64,000 nt of DNA. It comes from Branchiostoma floridae. Its lineage: Eukaryota > Chordata > Leptocardii > Amphioxiformes > Branchiostomatidae. Location of the stretch: the NCBI RefSeq assembly GCF_000003815.2, contig NC_049989.1, forward strand, positions 12,795,910-12,859,909, in the 5' to 3' direction. Every line of letters starts with the position of its first letter. The first letter of the stretch is position 1. A program made the translations under genes and the position numbers. Shown one piece after another: positions 54,332 through 64,000 of the stretch. The notes beneath the pieces are model-generated. The model saw only the letters and a program-made list of their open reading frames with translations. It ran no database searches and was not told where the DNA came from.

Positions 54332-56489
54332 GTATGTGATCTATCAACTTTGAAATATTCCATTGGTGATGACACCCATGTTTTCAACGTAAACAGACTT
54401 CTAAAGGAGAAAACTTGGCATTCCTCACATGTGCGCTTTCATGGCATACTTTACACCGTGCAGTGTATTGTTTAATACTTGCCCCACCCTCTGGTTAATG
54501 GAATACCATACCTACTCAAAGAGACCAGCATCGCAAACACCTTAGGGAGATCCTATGGCTAATTCAAAGGCCAAATGTCTGTAAGCATACCATAGACTTT
54601 ATTACCGATTGTTCCCTTAAGTGTATTCCCCACACGATAGGATGGACCGTCGCCAAGTCTCGGTATCTCTGGGGAAACGTAGACAAAAGCCCAGAAAGAC
54701 ATTCCCTAAAGTAAAGAGGTTGTTTAAAAGGAAAGGAGGCATCGAGCTTTTCGGTATTTGGGATCAGGCCCGCCCACCCCCGCAAGACAACTTAACTCTT
54801 GTACTCAAACAAAATGATCTAGTTGACTTATTATAACATACTACGTAGAATTTTAGAATTATCATCCTCATTGTTGTCATCCTCGCCTCATTGTCTTCAA
54901 ATCAATTCAGAGTTTTGATTTAAAACATGATAATTCCAGAATCTATTATAGTCACCGACCACCTTTTACTTCCCCAACCGAACTTTTCTGACTATTGATT
55001 GCCTTGGTCATATTTACAAACAAATCATCTTTCAGGAACTTAGTTTAATATGAAGGACGACAAAACACACAAAACATAGAAATCATTAGTATGATTTCTG
55101 TACTTAGTCTAGTATATTTCTTGATAAACACTTTTATTTTTAGTTTCCGCAAACATCTTGGCGGAGGACCGGTTTGGAAATAAGAGGAGCAATTCAATTC
55201 AACAATGGTGTTGCTGCCCCTCCCTGTGGCCATATTAACAGCTATACGGATATCCGTGGTGCTAATGCTTTTACGAGAAATTTATATATCTATTGTGTGT
55301 TATTTGTTTAAGTTCAGTGACCCACACACATCCCTGTAGGAGATTCGCGCCATACAGGATGGAGGGAAATCAACACCTACTCGGCAAGCACAGTTTGGTT
55401 AGGCAACAACTGGATGTTGATAACCTTTCTATAAGCCGACTGGGGGCAGATTCCCGGTGGGCAGCTGACTCCCTTAGGCCAGCTACACTCCATGGCCAGC
55501 TTTGATAGGATCTTATGCCACCAAAGTTGCCGTCATTATGAAATCTATGTGGTTAGGAAGGTTGACCAATGGTTAAACACACAGAGTATGATGGTTATAC
55601 ATTAATTGCCATTCGCTATTTGTTTTGAAAAATTTTCAAAAAATGTTTAATCATAATACGTAACTCGCCTAGTTGTGCTAATGTGTCCGAATGTTTCCTC
55701 ACTGGCTGGATAAATTTTCATTTTGTCCTTCCATTGTTTTCTCACTAATGAATTGCCAAAGAACTTAATTTGCATTGGATATTGATAGCTAGGCATGGAA
55801 GAATTCTAAATATGATTTTGGACTTTCTTGTTCTGTCTGGAAGGTGTTCCTTATTAGATACTGATATAGTAAATCTATCAAACTAAAATATCTGAACCTA
55901 ACAATACTACACGAAATCACGCAAAGCATTCGTGAAGCGCACATAATTTATTTAAGAAAAAACGCACCTTTACGCACGCTTTAAGGCATGCTTAAAGATT
56001 GCATTTCGCTCAGTGCTGATTCTTCCGCTCACGTCTTGCCGAAGCACTTTACGACTAGAGCCATACGACATGATAAACATCCATATCCTGCCGCCCTTCC
56101 CAAAATCGAATTTTCGTCCGACAGTTATCTTGGTAACGACTCCCGCTGAATATTACCCGACACATCCCCGGTGACATGGAGGGTGGGCAAAATTGGGTTT
56201 GAAGAGACGGTGAGACATCCGTCATCAGGCGGCCTTTCCTGACCCGTGTCTGGATACAACCTTCGCCGGAGGCGCTGTCTTGTCGGAATCACCCGGCCGT
56301 GTCATCACTGTTGTTAACGGTAGGCCCGGGGACGCCGTCAAGACCGGGTTGTATTCTATACGAGCTTAGCTACAGTCGTCTTTCAGCAAAATTGTGAACG
56401 GCGTCGGTCAATGGAGCTCTTTATGGTGTCACTTGGAGGAAAGAAAAGTAGTGAATAGCCTTGCAAGTTGAATAACCTCGCACGGTCAA
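54332..56489. other. Unassigned intron sequence
   Basis: Frames at 54,621-54,836 and 55,293-55,505 were checked. The second follows an acceptor-like CATCCCTGTAG but has no domain. Nothing else recognised. Confidence 0.3.
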
Positions 56490-56725
56490 GGTGGTATCTC
56501 ACTGCAATTGTGGCACCGGTGAGGCACTGCGGGGTTCGAAAGATCGCTCAACAAATTTCAGAGATGAAGAACGAGTTTTCTTACGTCGTCTTGTAATGCA
56601 TATAACATGCCGTATTTCTCAATATCTGAATTATAAACAAAATCGGCGAAAATAACAAAACAGTGCCGCAGTAAACGAACCCCGCAGTGCCACACCTGTG
56701 CCCCGAGTGCAGTGAGATACCCCCC
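56490..56725 (-). mobile_element. GGTGGTATCTCAC MITE, complete copy, reverse
   Basis: About 236 bp with both ends, GGTGGTATCTCACTGCAATT and GAGTGCAGTGAGATACC. The middle is in reverse order relative to 22,011 (GAACCCCGCAGTGCC on the right). Possible TTAA/TCAA flanks. Confidence 0.85.
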
Positions 56726-57216
56726 TTTAACGGACACGCTTCGATCTTATTTCCGAACCGGTCCTCGGCCGAGATGTTTGCGGAAACTACAAATAAAAGT
56801 GTTCATTAAGAAATATACTAGTACAGAAAAAAAATTCCTCCTCCATGTGTCAGTGACGCCAGATACCCAATGACTAGCGATACTCCTTAGCCGGCTGTAC
56901 GTATTCTTCTTAGCTAGCTTCAAAACTATCTTATACCACTGGTAAATCTGCCTGGAGATTAAAGGAAAGTGTCCTGAAAAATTCCCCGATATGAGCATTC
57001 CAAGCTTTGCTATGAAATAGAACTTGACAGGATCGCCAAAGGGCTGTAATAATCACATCCCCATCTCTCACGGGTCCAATTTTATCCGCCCCTGTTGTAT
57101 AATTGGTGTACAATGATGTTGTCACGCTCTATAGTGTAAAAATACAACTCAACTGGGACGGTAACCTGTACAGTATTCTGATTTTGATTGATTGGATTTT
57201 CCTACGCTAACAAGAT
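56726..57216. other. Unassigned intron sequence
   Basis: Nothing recognised. Confidence 0.35.
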
Positions 57217-57601
57217 CTTTAAGGCATAGATTAAAGGCATCCTAAGCAATATTACAGCATTAAAAGTGGAAATATTTTGGATAAGGCAATCTGTATTGTA
57301 TTGACATCTACTGCACTGTATTCCACATTTACATCATTATTTCATACTTTGAGCGGGTTAAAAACGGCCCAGAGACAAGTAGTACGAGGATATTCCTCAT
57401 TACTCAGGAACCCCAAAAAATTAGGCCTCCAGGAATCCTCGTGCGACTTGCTTCTGCGCCGTTTTTAACAGCTCAATTTATGAAATAATGATGTAAATGT
57501 GCTAAAACAGTGCATGAGATGTCAGTATCCTACAGAATGCCTTATTTAGAATATTTCTACTTTCAACGATATGATATTACTTAATCTTGCCTTTAAAGTC
57601 T
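57217..57601. mobile_element. 385-bp near-perfect hairpin MITE
   Basis: The two halves are inverted copies along almost the whole length. Left landmarks are CTTTAAGGCA, ACATTTACATCATTATTTCA, GGTTAAAAACGGC and ACAAGTAGTACGAGGAT. They return as complements on the right (ATCCTCGTGCGACTTG, GCCGTTTTTAACAG, TGAAATAATGATGTAAATGT, TGCCTTTAAAG). The turn is about 30 bp near 57,400. No coding content. Confidence 0.85.
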
Positions 57602-58537
57602 TCTGTTAGGGAACCATATAAAAAAAGAAAAAAAAAACAGCCCTCTTCTTCCATCGAAAATACAGAATATTTTTCCTGTAGCCTTTTTTTGGCAAGATAT
57701 TCGCACGCAATAAGTACTATACCATTAGGCGCACCCTAAAGCATAATGTGAGAGTAAAAAAAATCCCAAATCATCGACATTATTGCGATAATAACGTTTG
57801 GGGAAACTTTCTGGCATACCACGAAATTTCTGTTTAGTTTCGTTTTGTGCAATTCAGTGAAATGGATATATTTTTATGCCATTTTAAGGAAGGTTAAACC
57901 ACATTTATCAATTATATGAACACAGACAGCTTTCTGCATTAATAGAGTTACCACCATACAGTTACCAATTTTTGACAGAAGAAGGGAAAGACAAAAAAGA
58001 AGAACACACCAGCTAAAACAATATATTTTCGCTATGGGGGGAAACGTTAAAATGTAAAAAAGAATGAACAACATATGAGTTGTTCCAGATTTTCAGGGAA
58101 AATTATATCTCAAGAATAATCGCCAATCTTAGATATCAATATAGAGATTTTCTACCCTTTATATCGCTTTAATTGATATCGCTTGAATATCCGTTAATAA
58201 ACCTTTCAAATACCTGACTTAATAAACAGCTTGGGAAGATAAGACAATGACCGTGGGTTTTCAATCATATCTCATACCGTCAGTTATGACTATGATCAGG
58301 AAACTTAACAATCGTAAAAGACAGCTGAAGAAATAGATAAGACCATACAATGTGTCCCTGAGACAATGGCGAAAATACGGTCCGGCTAGCAATGTCGTAA
58401 ATGCTTAGATTTAAACACAAAGACAAACCACATAAAGATACTGTAATCTTTATACTGAGGCACATAGATAACATTAAGAATTTAAGGTCTCTATAACTAC
58501 TAAAGTACAACTTGGTACGCTAAATGCTGCCACTCTT
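57602..58537. other. Unassigned intron sequence
   Basis: AT-rich, nothing recognised. Confidence 0.35.
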
Positions 58538-58912
58538 AAGGCCATATTACTTTGATTATAAGGATAACATGCGTGCGCATCAATTTTCGTCCGTTTCCAA
58601 AACAAATGCCCATACTATAGGTCATAAATCATACAAAGCTCCTACAAAATGAGTCATTCTGTGCGAAATGGCCCCAAATCGGAAAATGGATACTCGTCGT
58701 ATAATGTCAAAATCAACTCCTAAGTCATAGAAGAAGATGTGAAAGAACAACAAAATGAAGAATATATTGTTCTGTTTACCATGTTGTCATTTGTCCATCC
58801 TTCCTGAATACTTAGATTTCAAAGAGATGGCAACCGTTTTTGAGAAACCTTTTTCGCCACTCACTCTCATCACTTTCCAGGGAATATTTAATTAATATAA
58901 TCAAACTCAAAT
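58538..58912. mobile_element. GGCCATGTTGAT-type element, diverged short copy
   Basis: Starts AAGGCCATATTACTTTGATT and ends AATATAATCAAACTCAAATG. The interior GAAGAAGATGTGAAAGAACA matches 30,273-31,267. It abuts the next MITE. Confidence 0.55.
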
Positions 58913-59155
58913 GCGTGTATATCAAGTCCGTATGAGGTCCACATTATTAATACGCAGTCGTACTCAAAATACGCAACGCATGCATACGCATCTCAACAGT
59001 TTCGTATAAGTTTCCTTTACGCGCACGGAGCAGTACTGTGCGCATGCCTGCGTAACTAAAGCTGGCACAAAATTAACGATTGAGATGCGTCTGAGGTGCG
59101 TATTGCACGTACGAAAAAATACAATACGGACCACTTACGGGCTTCATACACAAGC
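58913..59155. mobile_element. MITE of the GCGTGTATAT type, complete copy
   Basis: Ends GCGTGTATATCAAGTCCGTA and the inverted TACGGGCTTCATACACAAGC. Internal mirror phrases ATACGCATCTCAACAG and TTGAGATGCGTCTGAGG. Confidence 0.6.
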
Positions 59156-60204
59156 TCGTGTCACTGCACCCTTAGCTGGAGACATTGACATGCGTAGACG
59201 CGCCGTATAACTGTCCATATTATGGCCTTATGGATCGTCTTGGCCTTTAAAGAGACGTGAGAGACATATTGAGAGAACGTCTTAGACGTGAGTGTCCTTA
59301 ATCTTCGGGGATGTACAGACAGGCGGAACAGATGGCGTCAGGGCGTCCGTGCCGTGTACCAAATCGTCTGTAGCGAGATAACGATGGAGATCTAGACATG
59401 GTAGGGTTGTGCTGATGGATGTACATAGATCTAGCGCGCGGCGCGCACTGCGAATATCATTAGAGGGAATTCATCATCAGAAAATAGTCGTGCTACAAGA
59501 TGAGCTAGCAGTCTTCTGTGCGGGAAGCTTGGTTAATGTTTCGGTTACGATTGGAAAAAAGGGGCCCAGTCGGGCAGGTCACGAGCGTGACCTCTGCGTT
59601 GCACCATGGGACACCTTGCGGCTACCGGGCTATACTTGGGTCCGGCCGGGTCCCGAATTTTTAACTCGGATTTAAAATCAACCCGGGGCCTACCCGTGAG
59701 AATACGGAGAGGTACCCGGCAGTCTAACGGCACAATGGCACAAATTTGGAAACCTAAACAGCCCCTGAACTGTTCGGCATGACTTATTTTTCCAATTGTG
59801 ACCTAAGCCTTACCATACTTCCAGTGGCGATAAAAAGTATACTCAATCTTAGCGAATTTCCGCATACCTCTAAGACAGCACAGCTTATCAATAAACTGTT
59901 ACGACACTTCTTCTGCAGTTTGGAGATAAGGATTTAACACTTTGTGGTTTAGGGAGAATATTGAGCGGGGTTTTTAGTATAGTACAACAGGCACTTTTAC
60001 TAGCACGATGTCGTAAAGGGGCCCTCGCGGTGGTAAAATGCACAATATTCACAACAGCCCTCTGGAGAAATCCTGTAAAAGGTTTTGGTGGAATTAGAAT
60101 AGATACACACCCACGCCTAGCTATGGCTTCGTTAGACACGATATGTTCCAGTTTATAACATGCCAACTCCGATCAACATATGCGTTTATTGTGTATTCGA
60201 GATG
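59156..60204. other. Unassigned intron sequence
   Basis: GC-richer stretch at 59,570-59,740 with GGCCGGGTCCCG-type words. No supported gene. Confidence 0.3.
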
Positions 60205-60612
60205 AACGTCGTGTTGGCTAAATGTTTTGCTTAGAACCAAGAGGTACTGGGTTCTAATCACTTAACATTCCACCGATGTTGAGCCCTTGGGAACTTAACA
60301 CAACTTTTCTCACTCAACTCCGGTTTAAAAATTGGTACATGACTTCATGACTACATGCACCAGGTGCAGAGAGACAACCTACAGAAATACCTACCCCCCC
60401 CCCCCCTTGCCACAGACTGCAAGATGCAGAAGAGTCTGAAGTAGTTCAAGGGAGGGAGTTCCTCAGAGATAGTGACAGTACCCTGCCATGAGTGAGTGAG
60501 AGAGACGTGACTTCAATTGAATTGTGGAAGGGTTGAGCTCCGCCTTTCAATACCTTACCCTAGACACAGTGGATAACAACCCACTACCTTTACCGCCTCA
60601 AAAGCCTATGGG
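60205..60612 (+). mobile_element. tRNA-derived SINE, family 2, long copy
   Basis: Decayed box B GGGTTCTAATCAC, then GAGCCCTTGGGAACTTAACA, CACTCAACTCCGG, a C run at 60,393-60,406, and GTTGAGCTCCGCCTTTCAAT with CTTACCCTAGACACAGTGG at the end. Confidence 0.6.
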
Positions 60613-60992
60613 ACTACCGTTACCTTAGACCTTTTAACGATGAGATCACCTAAGATGATTTCGCTACGTGTAAGTCTATATCCCATAGTGAAGCTACTTT
60701 GCCTTTGTTTGGTTTAAAGTTAGAGAGGTTAAGGGGGGTACTTTACCTGTGGGATTGCTCAGACTTGTAGGAGCCTTACTACGAGTCGAAGTCCTCAGGC
60801 GGCCATTCTCCTAGGATTACGAAGGCTCCATTACGACTCAAATGGGCAGTTCAAAGAGATTGTTTCGTTCAGAAGTCTGGCAAGAAGACAAGCTTTTAGG
60901 TATCCCTTTAGGACACCATGCAGATGTTTTAAAGTTATCTTTCAGTTGCTGGTCCATTCTCCAAATGCACATAGCCTCGCTCGCGGCCTATA
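60613..60992. other. Unassigned intron sequence
   Basis: Nothing recognised. Confidence 0.35.
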
Positions 60993-61477
60993 TATAGTCA
61001 AACCTGCCCAAGACGACCACTCGGGGGACCGGGCAACCGCGGTAAATTTGGTCAAGTGGTCGGTTAGAAGAGTATCGACCGACAACATGCCCGGTGCATA
61101 GTTTAAATGGTTTCCGTTGTGTTTAATGGCAAATATCAAACACACGCACGTGCATCCGCCGCCATCTTATTTTGAACATAACATCGTGATGAAATAATAA
61201 TCGTATAATCGTAATCCGACGCAAACTGGTCGAATTCGGCACAAAATCGCGCTAGTCATCATCGAAAATCGATGACACCTCAAGATTTGAAAATGACGCG
61301 GTCGTTATGGGCAGGGAACTGGTCCCAATGTTTGGCGGCCGCGTTGGCCAGGTGGTCGTTTTGAAGAGGTCGATTAATGCTTATGTCAATGGGAAAAAAA
61401 TGGGACCAAGAAAAACCGGTCGCAATGGCCAGGTGGTCGCAAAGAACAGGTGGTCGCTTGGGCATGGTTTGACTGTA
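60993..61477 (-). mobile_element. MITE with CAGTCAAACCTGCCC ends, copy 2
   Basis: 485 bp with ends TATAGTCAAACCTGCCCAAG and CATGGTTTGACTGTA. The interior is the reverse complement of the outer parts of the 1,752-2,724 copy, including GCGCGATTTTGTGCCGAA and GCAAACTGGCC-type words. Confidence 0.8.
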
Positions 61478-61508
61478 ATGTGATATACCTTTGGGATGCT
61501 CTGATAAA

Positions 61509-61666
61509 CCGGGATGAGGTTTCCGCTTTTGTGGGCGTGGCCTCTAACCAGCTGTCAGCCAATCAGAGCATCAGCTTTACCTGACGAAAACATCATTTAG
61601 GACATTCTCTTATTGGCTTGCAGCTAGCTAGAGGCCACGCCCACAAAAGTAGAAACCTCAATCCGG
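61509..61666. repeat. 46-bp inverted repeat with GGGCGTGGCC
   Basis: Left arm 61,509-61,554 (GAGGTTTCCGCTTTTGTGGG, CGTGGCCTCTAACCAGCTG) and right arm 61,621-61,666 are inverted copies with about five mismatches around a 66-bp centre that holds CCAATCAG and CTTATTGGCT. Probably a small MITE. Confidence 0.8.
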
Positions 61667-62520
61667 CTAGCACTTGTAAATATATATATACCATGCTGAT
61701 CTATGTGCCACTGCAAGGTGTACAACAATAGCTTACTTATAACTCAAAACATCACCGACATCGGGTTCTCAGTTATTATTGCAGGGTAATTAGATAATCA
61801 GCACCAAGGACAGTTCTGACATGTCAACAGCAATCCTATGCATTTTTTTAGTTCTCCACACTTTGCTTCAAAGTTACAAAGTTCTTTGTACACAAACAAG
61901 TGTTTTATTCAACCAACGTTTCAGTGACTGCTTGGCATCTTCCTAGGGGCAGTTCCGACTGGTTCTGTCGCGCACTGCAGCTAGGTTTCGCTGCAAACAG
62001 ATGCAGTCCCAAATGTTTTACGTTGTAATATTTTGCAATAATGTGATTATTGACGTTGGCATGGATTCCCAAAGAGTAAATCAAATTTATAGTGAGTTGA
62101 TGAAATATTTACGATTGTCCATTACGATACTAGAATCTAGACATATTGTAAATATACCCGAATTGTTGGATTTCTCTTCTTGTGCAATGTTGACGTGCAA
62201 TATTTTAAAGTGCAATATCAGCAATCCTCAATAACTTTATTATGTTTTTAATCCTATTGTAACAACAGAATGTCTCACTTTTATAACATGTTGTAGTGCG
62301 GACGATAATTGTTAAACGTTCACCGCAATTCAGTCTTAGGACTGGAAGTGTGATGTTTTTGTATGTGACCTTTATGTCAAATAAACCATTCATAAAACGC
62401 AGAGTACTTACACTTGGATGTATACAAAGAACTTGATTACCAATAACTTACCAACCTGATTTAATTGTTCATGGGTTCCTGCGTTTTTTTAATGACATGT
62501 TAATACGTACTTGAGCCTTT
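61667..62520. other. Unassigned intron sequence
   Basis: GAAACGTTGGTTGAATAAAA (complement, near 61,900) resembles retroelement debris. No gene. Confidence 0.3.
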
Positions 62521-62580
62521 GTCTTGTCCCGATCCTCCTTACCTTGTCTTGTTTCGTCTTGTCTTGTCTTGTCTCGTCAC
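62521..62580 (+). repeat. (TTGTC)n pyrimidine-rich microsatellite
   Basis: CTTGTCTTGTCTTGTCTCGTC-type repeat just upstream of the putative exon-3 acceptor. It could help form the polypyrimidine tract. Confidence 0.8.
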
Positions 62581-62603
62581 ATCTTCACCCCTACTTTCCC
62601 CAG

Positions 62604-62630
62604 ACAGTCCTGGCCTCGCTGCCTGCATCG
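62604..62630 (+). CDS. Possible carbonic anhydrase exon 3 (27-nt microexon)
   Basis: The acceptor CACCCCTACTTTCCCCAG and donor ATCG|GTAGGTACTC bound 27 nt with phase 1 on both sides, which keeps the frame from exon 2. The joined codons read D-S-P-G-L-A-A-C-I and the first base of a Gly codon. In secreted alpha-carbonic anhydrases a Cys-X-Gly comes about ten residues after the NG and just before QSP(I/V)(D/N)I, so the Cys fits the disulfide position. The usual Trp is absent. No QSP block was found in the remaining 1.4 kb, so the next exon must be outside. This could equally be a chance microexon. Confidence 0.4.
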
Positions 62631-62847
62631 GTAGGTACTCCTTCCCTTCCATTCCTTCGTCTTTCCCTCTTGTCAAAACATGCATGTGTTGTCAAACTTG
62701 TCTCGATTTTCAACTTTCTAGATGGAGAAGAAATATCGTATCCTACAAGCAGAAGACTTTACCTCTTCCACAGAACGGAGTGCCTAATAAAAGGCTTTTA
62801 AATCCAATTACTATGACACAGAGTAATTCAACCGACCGCTTTGAAAA

Positions 62848-63066
62848 GGTGGTATCTCACTGCACTTGTGGCACCGGTGCAGCACTGCGGGGTTCGAAAG
62901 ATACCCGACGAATTTCAGAGATAAAGAACGGATTTTCTGACGTTTTGTGTATTTTGTTGTCTTCTAAGTCATACTTTTGCGTATTACGCAATGTCTAAAT
63001 CATGCAAAAATACGGTAAAAATAAAACAACAGTGCCGTACCGGTGCCACAAGTGCAGTGAGATACC
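62848..63066 (-). mobile_element. GGTGGTATCTCAC MITE, reverse copy
   Basis: 219 bp with ends GGTGGTATCTCACTGCACTT and CACAAGTGCAGTGAGATACC. The middle reads AGATAAAGAACGGATTTTCT and GTGTATTTTGTTGTCTTCTA. About 20 bp of the right inverted repeat are deleted. Confidence 0.85.
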
Positions 63067-63503
63067 TAGGAGGGAAGTCTGTGGTGAAAGATTCGAGTGG
63101 AGAAGAATCGCGGCCACTTCAAGCCACAAGACAGAAGCCTCTGCTTTGAGAAAAGAAATGCTGATGGAAAGCCGAAAGTGGATCAAATTATACATGACTT
63201 GGATATAACCAAAGTTTGGGTTTTCCAACCGGCTGAGCTCATAAATTCAACAACAGGTCGATCTCCTCCACCGACTTAGAAATTCATCTCTCCAAGATCC
63301 CGTTTATTCTGCCTTTAAGCTTATTCACTTACCCCTACCTGCAATTCTCACCTTTCTGTATCTTCACAGTGCACAAGCTTAAGAACATCTTAGCTTGCAA
63401 TCTCATGTTTACCTATTTTGAAAAGAGAAAGGCTTACATAATGTGAAATGCAGAATGTTTGTTTTGAATTTCATCACTGAGATGGTATATCGAAAATCTT
63501 ATG
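63067..63503. other. Unassigned sequence
   Basis: Nothing recognised. Confidence 0.35.
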
Positions 63504-63762
63504 TCCCTTGCCAGCAATCGACCCAAACAAAAAACGGCAAGAGACGGCAGGTTTTTGTCAGGGTCGGTTCGGTAACCGCAAACATAACATTTTCCCTAGG
63601 CCTTACAATTTGCGGAAGATCAGACATATTGATCAGAACTTTAGACAGTTCACTTGCCCCGTTAACCTCATTTTTTCACAGTTATGTCCTCCAAACTTAC
63701 AAAGGATTGATTTGCAGTCCAATGATCAATTGGCGTCCGCTCTAGGGGCAGACGTCTGTCAG
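63504..63762 (+). pseudogene. Weak leucine-rich-repeat-like frame
   Basis: The frame contains IFPRPYNLRKIRHIDQNF, then CPPNLQRIDLQSNDQLASAL and a stop at 63,762. The pattern NLQRIDLQSND resembles the LxxLxLxxN core of leucine-rich repeats, and Toll-like receptors with CPPN-type segments are abundant in lancelets. There is no flanking repeat, no membrane segment and no splice evidence. It may be a gene remnant, a terminal exon or chance. Confidence 0.25.
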
Positions 63763-64000
63763 TAAAAACTGGGGCATCTTTGAGCCAAGACGAATAAGGT
63801 GGATAAGCGAAAAATGTCAGTAGACTGTGTCAAAAATTGGACTAAAATCGCGTTTTGTTTTGTTTATTTGAATTTTGCACGATGTGAAAGGTAGGGAAAA
63901 GCAGGTGCATGTGCTCTGGCCCCGATTGCATCCGTTTCAAAAGAGGATGTAACCCCGGCCGGGCTCCGAAGCTAAGCCAAAGATTCCCCCCGGTGGACTG
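63763..64000. other. Unassigned sequence to the window end
   Basis: GGCTCCGAAGCTAAGCC at the very end faintly resembles the internal promoter of 5S rRNA, but flanking 5S sequence is absent. Confidence 0.3.

Larger units (their letters stand above)
47726..62603 (+). other. Intron 2 of the carbonic anhydrase gene (14.9 kb, tentative)
   Basis: Spans from donor GGTAAGCTAA to acceptor CACCCCTACTTTCCCCAG if the exon at 62,604 is real. It contains the purine tract, an antisense LINE, several MITEs and SINEs. No frame with the QSP(I/V)(D/N)I phrase expected for the next conserved block was found inside it. Confidence 0.4.

Noticed and set aside
55293-55505. Frame after an acceptor-like CATCCCTGTAG as the next carbonic anhydrase exon
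   Set aside because: Lacks the expected Cys-X-Gly and QSP(I/V) residues in the right phase and has no donor at a fitting place.
63920-64000. Possible 5S rRNA or 5S-derived SINE
   Set aside because: Only GGCTCCGAAGCTAAGCC resembles 5S. The flanks do not, and the window ends too soon to judge.
1-64000. CRISPR array, prokaryotic operon, phage or defence system
   Set aside because: Sequence is clearly animal nuclear DNA. The tandem repeats are satellites and microsatellites without spacers or cas genes.

Overview
This is a gene-poor, repeat-dense stretch of an invertebrate animal nuclear genome. The most likely source is a lancelet (Branchiostoma). This rests on spliced genes with GT-AG introns, two assembly gaps of exactly 100 N, tRNA-derived SINEs, many short inverted-repeat elements (MITEs) and 5'-truncated LINE and Penelope remnants of kinds I associate with amphioxus. 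No prokaryotic operon, CRISPR array or phage is present, and nearly all open frames longer than 60 codons are chance frames or transposon debris.

Two host genes can be argued from splice structure. (1) On the minus strand at 10.1-9.2 kb there is a probable small single-pass membrane protein. A 5' exon carries a YY1-type motif, an ATG and a consensus donor. It is followed by a clean 123-nt phase-0 exon encoding a Ser/Thr/Pro-rich segment and one transmembrane helix. The 3' end was not found. (2) On the plus strand a probable secreted alpha-carbonic anhydrase starts at 32,007. A signal-peptide exon is followed, 15.6 kb later, by a 42-nt exon at 47,684 reading QHGGWGYSSDN. A candidate 27-nt exon at 62,604 follows after another 14.9 kb. 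The rest of the gene lies beyond the window, so about half the window is intron of this one gene.

Layout. 1-9 kb: MITEs, tRNA-SINEs and microsatellites. 9-10.3 kb: the small membrane-protein gene. 10.9-13.4 kb: an old non-coding duplication. 13.4-18.3 kb: nested MITEs and SINEs. 18.5-19.9 kb: a huge TTCC-type pyrimidine tract ending at a gap. 20.9-22.3 kb: LINE tails carrying a MITE. 24.4-28.3 kb: CR1-like LINE tails whose last bases have expanded into a 56-bp minisatellite with a 112-bp higher-order period. 29 kb: a Penelope-like GIY-YIG fragment. 30.3-31.3 kb: a 1-kb inverted-repeat element. 32-62.6 kb: the carbonic anhydrase introns, which hold LINE tails, MITEs, an exact 489-bp duplication rich in CCAAT boxes, a three-copy repeat running into the exon-2 acceptor, and an antisense LINE reverse-transcriptase fragment. 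62.8-64 kb: one more MITE and a weak leucine-rich-repeat-like frame.

The most interesting structural signals are these: elements sharing the same ends but each built from a different repeated internal word; a hairpin motif found twice with different stems that both pair; the growth of a satellite from a LINE 3' end; and the microexon and giant-intron design of the carbonic anhydrase gene. Family assignments come from reading motifs by eye, not from database searches.
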